From an uncultured Pelagibacteraceae bacterium (GTDB lineage Bacteria > Pseudomonadota > Alphaproteobacteria > Pelagibacterales > Pelagibacteraceae): 64,000 nt of DNA. Below the pieces are notes generated by a model, which saw nothing but the letters and a program-made list of their open reading frames with translations, did not search any database and was not told the DNA's origin. The stretch covers positions 1 through 64,000 of the forward strand of contig CACLDE010000002.1 in assembly GCA_902605645.1 (NCBI GenBank), written 5' to 3'. This document shows, piece after piece, positions 61,339-64,000 of this stretch; positions within the stretch are counted from its first letter, which is position 1, and each line of letters opens with the position of its first letter. Both the position numbers and the translations under genes were made by a program.

Positions 61339-62763
61339 TTACTTTTGAGTATAGGTGTAAGTTTTACCTACTTCATTAATTTTATAAGTATTTTCCTTTC
61401 CATTAGTCCATCTTATTTTGACTAGAAAATCTTTTTCTTTATCTCTTATGCCATAATGAGCTACAGGTTCCATCTGACATAAATAGCCAGATCCAGAGTC
61501 AATAGTTTTCGCGTGTTTTCTTTTATTTGAAATTAAGGTAACCGTTGCACCTCTTGCAGGCGCACCATTTTTATTTAATGGTTTAATTCTAATAAAGTTC
61601 TTTTTTTTATCGATATTAGCCTTATATAAAGTTAATTTTTGAAGACCGACTTCTCCATGAGAAATCAACAACTCAAGTATTCCATCATTATCTATATCTG
61701 CAACTGCTGCACCTGTTCCAAGTCCATTTGGTTCTAATGCAGTTTTAATTGAAATTTCTCTCACTTTTCCGTTATTTAAAATTTTAAACAGTTTATTAGG
61801 TTCACCAATGTTATTCATAAATATTTCATCAAAACCATCGTTATCAAAATCAGCAGAAATTACTGTTCTTATTTTTGACGGAGTATTAAATGGTGAAGTT
61901 GCAATATCTTCAAAGAAATTTTCTCTTTTAACAAATAGTCTATGATAGCCATCCCAGTTTCCATTAATAATATCCAAATTTCCTCTATATAAAATATCTG
62001 AGAGAACAGTTCCTCGACCATTTTGATATGTATCCAGAACTCTTTGAGATGCTGCCATATCAAAATAAATTCCATCTACATTTTTATAAAGAAAATTACT
62101 CCCTCTCTCGTTTGCAGCAAATATATCAATTTTGTTTGATAAAATATGCCCTGAAACTACAGAGCGACCACCAGTAATTTTGTCTAATCCTAATTCACTT
62201 GCTTTATCAGTTATTTTCTTATTAGACATCTCATAAAATCTTGTCGGTCCACCATAATTTGCAACATAAAAACCATACATGCCATCACCTTTTCTATCAA
62301 CACATGCAACTGATCTTCCGGCAGTTAAATTTAGATTTTCTTTATTAATTTCTTGTTCAAATAAATCAATATATTTATTATTTTTTAAATCAATTAATCG
62401 GTCAGAATATCTTTTTACACCGCTATAGGTATCAGTATTTAAAAAATAGATTTCTTCGAAACCATCACCGTCAATATCACACGATGCAACACCTATCGTT
62501 AGTTTCTCTCTATCTGTAAATACTTTACTCTTTGCTACATTAATTAATTTTCCATTAGCAGAAGATAAAGCCAAATTTTTATTACCAAATCCAGTTACTA
62601 TAAATTCATAATTACCGTCATTATTCGTATCGGAGACTGCCACTCCGTAACTAAGTCTATCACCCTGATTTAAAATTTGATTACTAATATCTTTAAAAAA
62701 TTCGGATGAATTAGCTAAGTTAAAACTAGCTAAAAAAATTGAGATTAAATATACTAAACGCAT
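61339..62763 (-). CDS. FG-GAP/VCBS-repeat protein with ASPIC/UnbV-like C-terminus
   Basis: A 474-residue exported protein. It has a signal peptide (RLVYLISIFLASFNLANS), several beta-propeller calcium-type repeats (DTNNDGNYEF, DIDGDGFEEI, DFDNDGFDEI, DIDNDGILEL) and a C-terminal domain with GAPARGATVTLIS and YLCQMEPVAHYGIRDKE typical of ASPIC/UnbV (CRTAC1-like) proteins. Role unknown, perhaps carbohydrate or protein contact at the cell surface. Confidence 0.88.
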   Translation of the reverse strand: MRLVYLISIFLASFNLANSSEFFKDISNQILNQGDRLSYGVAVSDTNNDGNYEFIVTGFGNKNLALSSANGKLINVAKSKVFTDREKLTIGVASCDIDGDGFEEIYFLNTDTYSGVKRYSDRLIDLKNNKYIDLFEQEINKENLNLTAGRSVACVDRKGDGMYGFYVANYGGPTRFYEMSNKKITDKASELGLDKITGGRSVVSGHILSNKIDIFAANERGSNFLYKNVDGIYFDMAASQRVLDTYQNGRGTVLSDILYRGNLDIINGNWDGYHRLFVKRENFFEDIATSPFNTPSKIRTVISADFDNDGFDEIFMNNIGEPNKLFKILNNGKVREISIKTALEPNGLGTGAAVADIDNDGILELLISHGEVGLQKLTLYKANIDKKKNFIRIKPLNKNGAPARGATVTLISNKRKHAKTIDSGSGYLCQMEPVAHYGIRDKEKDFLVKIRWTNGKENTYKINEVGKTYTYTQK

Positions 62764-62771
62764 AGAAAATA

Positions 62772-63164
62772 TTACAATAGTATTTTCCAGGTTCCTGAGG
62801 CTGTAGCAACTATTCCTTTAGAATTTAAGATCTTACAATTTATAAAAACTAAAGTTTTTGTTTTTTTAAGTATTTCTACTTTTCCTACGAGAATATCACC
62901 TTGTTTGCCAGCAGAGATAAATTTTATATCTAAATTTACTGTAACTGATCTTATGTTACCAGCTGCTATGTGAGCAGCATTTCCCATACCAGTATCAGCT
63001 ACAGTTGCAATAAAACCCCCATGGGCGATTTTGCCTGTATTAAGAAATTTTTCCTCTACTTTAATGCTAAATTCGTAATTTGTTTCGTCTATCTTTTTAA
63101 AAGAAAGATCACCGATATTTTGCATAAAACCTTTTTTAGTTTCGTCCATATATTTTTTTACCAT
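62772..63164 (-). CDS. PaaI-type hotdog thioesterase
   Basis: A hotdog-fold protein of about 130 residues with the motif TGKIAHGGFIATVADTGMGNAA (the HGG(x)xxxxxD core of PaaI/YdiI-type acyl-CoA thioesterases). The track start is a TTG at 63176 overlapping the EamA gene by 41 bases; I prefer the ATG at 63164 (overlap 29) and another at 63149 is also possible. Substrate unknown. Confidence 0.85.
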   Translation of the reverse strand: MVKKYMDETKKGFMQNIGDLSFKKIDETNYEFSIKVEEKFLNTGKIAHGGFIATVADTGMGNAAHIAAGNIRSVTVNLDIKFISAGKQGDILVGKVEILKKTKTLVFINCKILNSKGIVATASGTWKILL

Positions 63165-64000
63165 AAATTGGTGCAAGTTGAGAGAAAATAACCGCAGACA
63201 ATATTATTATAATCCCTAAAACTTTGAACTCATTAAGATATTGATCTAGTAAAATCCATGCCGCAACAGATGCGAATACTCCTTCTAGAGAGAAAATTAT
63301 TGCGGCAGGAGCGGGTGATAGATGTTGTAGCGCTATAATTTGAAGTAAAAATGCTAAGCCACTTGATAGAACACCTGCGTACAAAAGCTCACCAGCCTCT
63401 AAAGATAACAGTTTAAAAGAAATGAATTCAATTGAAATTGCAGGCACAGCCGAAAACATTGCTGCGATTAAACACTGAAACGCAGCTATAGTTATCGGGT
63501 AATTAAATATTTTTAAAAATTTTGATACGTAGACAATATGAAGTGCCCAAAAAAAAGCTCCAATTACTACGAGAGAGTCTCCAAGTCTTACCCTATAGTT
63601 ATTTAATTCGCTTAAAAGCAAACCTCCTAATAAACACATTATTACTGCAGGCCAAACAGATTTATGTATTTTCTTTGAAAAAAGAAAATAAGCTAATACT
63701 GGAACTATCACTACATATAAAACAGTGAATACTGCTGAGTTAGCCACATCTGTATAAATTAGAGAAATTTGTTGAAATATATTTCCCCCTGCTAAAAAAA
63801 ATCCTAACAAAAGCATATTGAAAATAATGATTTTAAAGTTCGACTTGATTTTCTTTATTTCTTTAAATTCAAAAATAAAAAAAAAAGGCAATAAAGCAAA
63901 AAAACCTAAAAGCAATCTTGCAGCTGAGAAAGTCCAAGGTCCAATGTAATCCATTCCAGTATCTTGTGCTATAAATGCTGTACCCCATAAAAAGGAGCAA
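63136..64000 (-). CDS. EamA/DMT-family transporter, 5' end outside window
   Basis: A membrane protein with about ten hydrophobic helices and two EamA repeats (GPWTFSAARLLLGFFALLPFF near the N-terminus, LQHLSPAPAAIIFSLEGVFAS in the second half). The track begins at an internal ATG (63954), but the frame stays open to the window edge and reads FLWGTAFIAQDTGMDYIGP, the normal EamA N-terminus. The gene is therefore cut by the window. Substrate unknown (metabolite export is typical). Confidence 0.88.
   Translation of the reverse strand, partial: CSFLWGTAFIAQDTGMDYIGPWTFSAARLLLGFFALLPFFFIFEFKEIKKIKSNFKIIIFNMLLLGFFLAGGNIFQQISLIYTDVANSAVFTVLYVVIVPVLAYFLFSKKIHKSVWPAVIMCLLGGLLLSELNNYRVRLGDSLVVIGAFFWALHIVYVSKFLKIFNYPITIAAFQCLIAAMFSAVPAISIEFISFKLLSLEAGELLYAGVLSSGLAFLLQIIALQHLSPAPAAIIFSLEGVFASVAAWILLDQYLNEFKVLGIIIILSAVIFSQLAPIYGKKIYGRN

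Overview
The window looks like a piece of a streamlined SAR11-type alphaproteobacterial chromosome (Pelagibacterales, 'Candidatus Pelagibacter'-like). The sequence is strongly A+T-rich. Genes abut or overlap by 1-30 bases almost everywhere, and no stretch over 300 bases lacks a gene. Gene orders such as leuCDB-asd, sdhCDAB, mdh-sucCDAB-lpd, priA-atpHAGDC, obg-proBA-nadD-rsfS-ctpA-rppH, metXW-gloB and helicase-fdxA-carD are of alphaproteobacterial type. A SAM-II riboswitch sits in front of metX. The taxonomic call is inference from composition and synteny; no 16S or database comparison was possible.

Layout. 1-5306 (+): trmD (cut by the window edge), rplS, leucine biosynthesis leuCDB and asd. 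5312-11042 (+): succinate dehydrogenase sdhCDAB, mmsA, malate dehydrogenase. 11076-14963: a three-gene surface-glycan island (two GT-C-like membrane proteins and an FkbM methyltransferase) between mdh and sucC. 15007-22720 (+): sucCD, sucAB, lpd, completing much of the TCA cycle. 22749-29561 (+): priA and the F1 ATP synthase genes atpHAGDC. 29554-37035 (-): rppH, ctpA, rsfS, nadD, proA, proB, a 44-aa small ORF, obgE, rpmA, rplU and gloB. 37028-38865 (-): metW-metX under a sigma70-like promoter, a SAM-II riboswitch and an intrinsic terminator. 38923-44336: hisC-tyrA (+), then plsC, lysA, a tiny LptM-like lipoprotein and argH (-). 44366-49081: short transcription units for envelope and redox functions (TlpA, HIG1-type membrane protein, esterase, HNH protein, Coq7, DsbB, YqaA) and a two-HTH regulator. 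49124-50891 (+): tRNA-Leu(CAA) directly followed by an acyl-CoA synthetase. 51100-51224: a 21-aa Lys/Arg-only gene with its own leader and terminator. 51231-55099 (-): Suv3-like helicase, TerB-like protein, fdxA, carD. 55268-61336 (+): aminotransferase, TAXI-TRAP transporter (binding protein plus frameshifted permease), a small zinc-ribbon-like protein, exported MsrB and an exported Cys-rich protein. 61339-64000 (-): VCBS/ASPIC protein, PaaI-like thioesterase, and an EamA exporter cut by the window edge.

Most of the window is core metabolism: respiration (SDH, TCA cycle, ATP synthase), amino-acid synthesis (Leu, Pro, Met, Lys, Arg, aromatic) and translation. The most interesting points are: (1) a SAM-II riboswitch whose 3' pseudoknot strand can also pair with the terminator that directly precedes metX, suggesting transcriptional control; (2) an apparent +1 frameshift at a T6 run near the N-terminus of the TRAP permease; (3) an SdhD subunit with no histidine at all, so lacking the usual heme b ligand; (4) a tRNA-Leu only 4 nt from the start codon of an acyl-CoA synthetase; (5) a 21-codon polybasic gene with a leader hairpin, Shine-Dalgarno sequence and terminator; and (6) a structured leader that ends exactly at an aminotransferase start codon.
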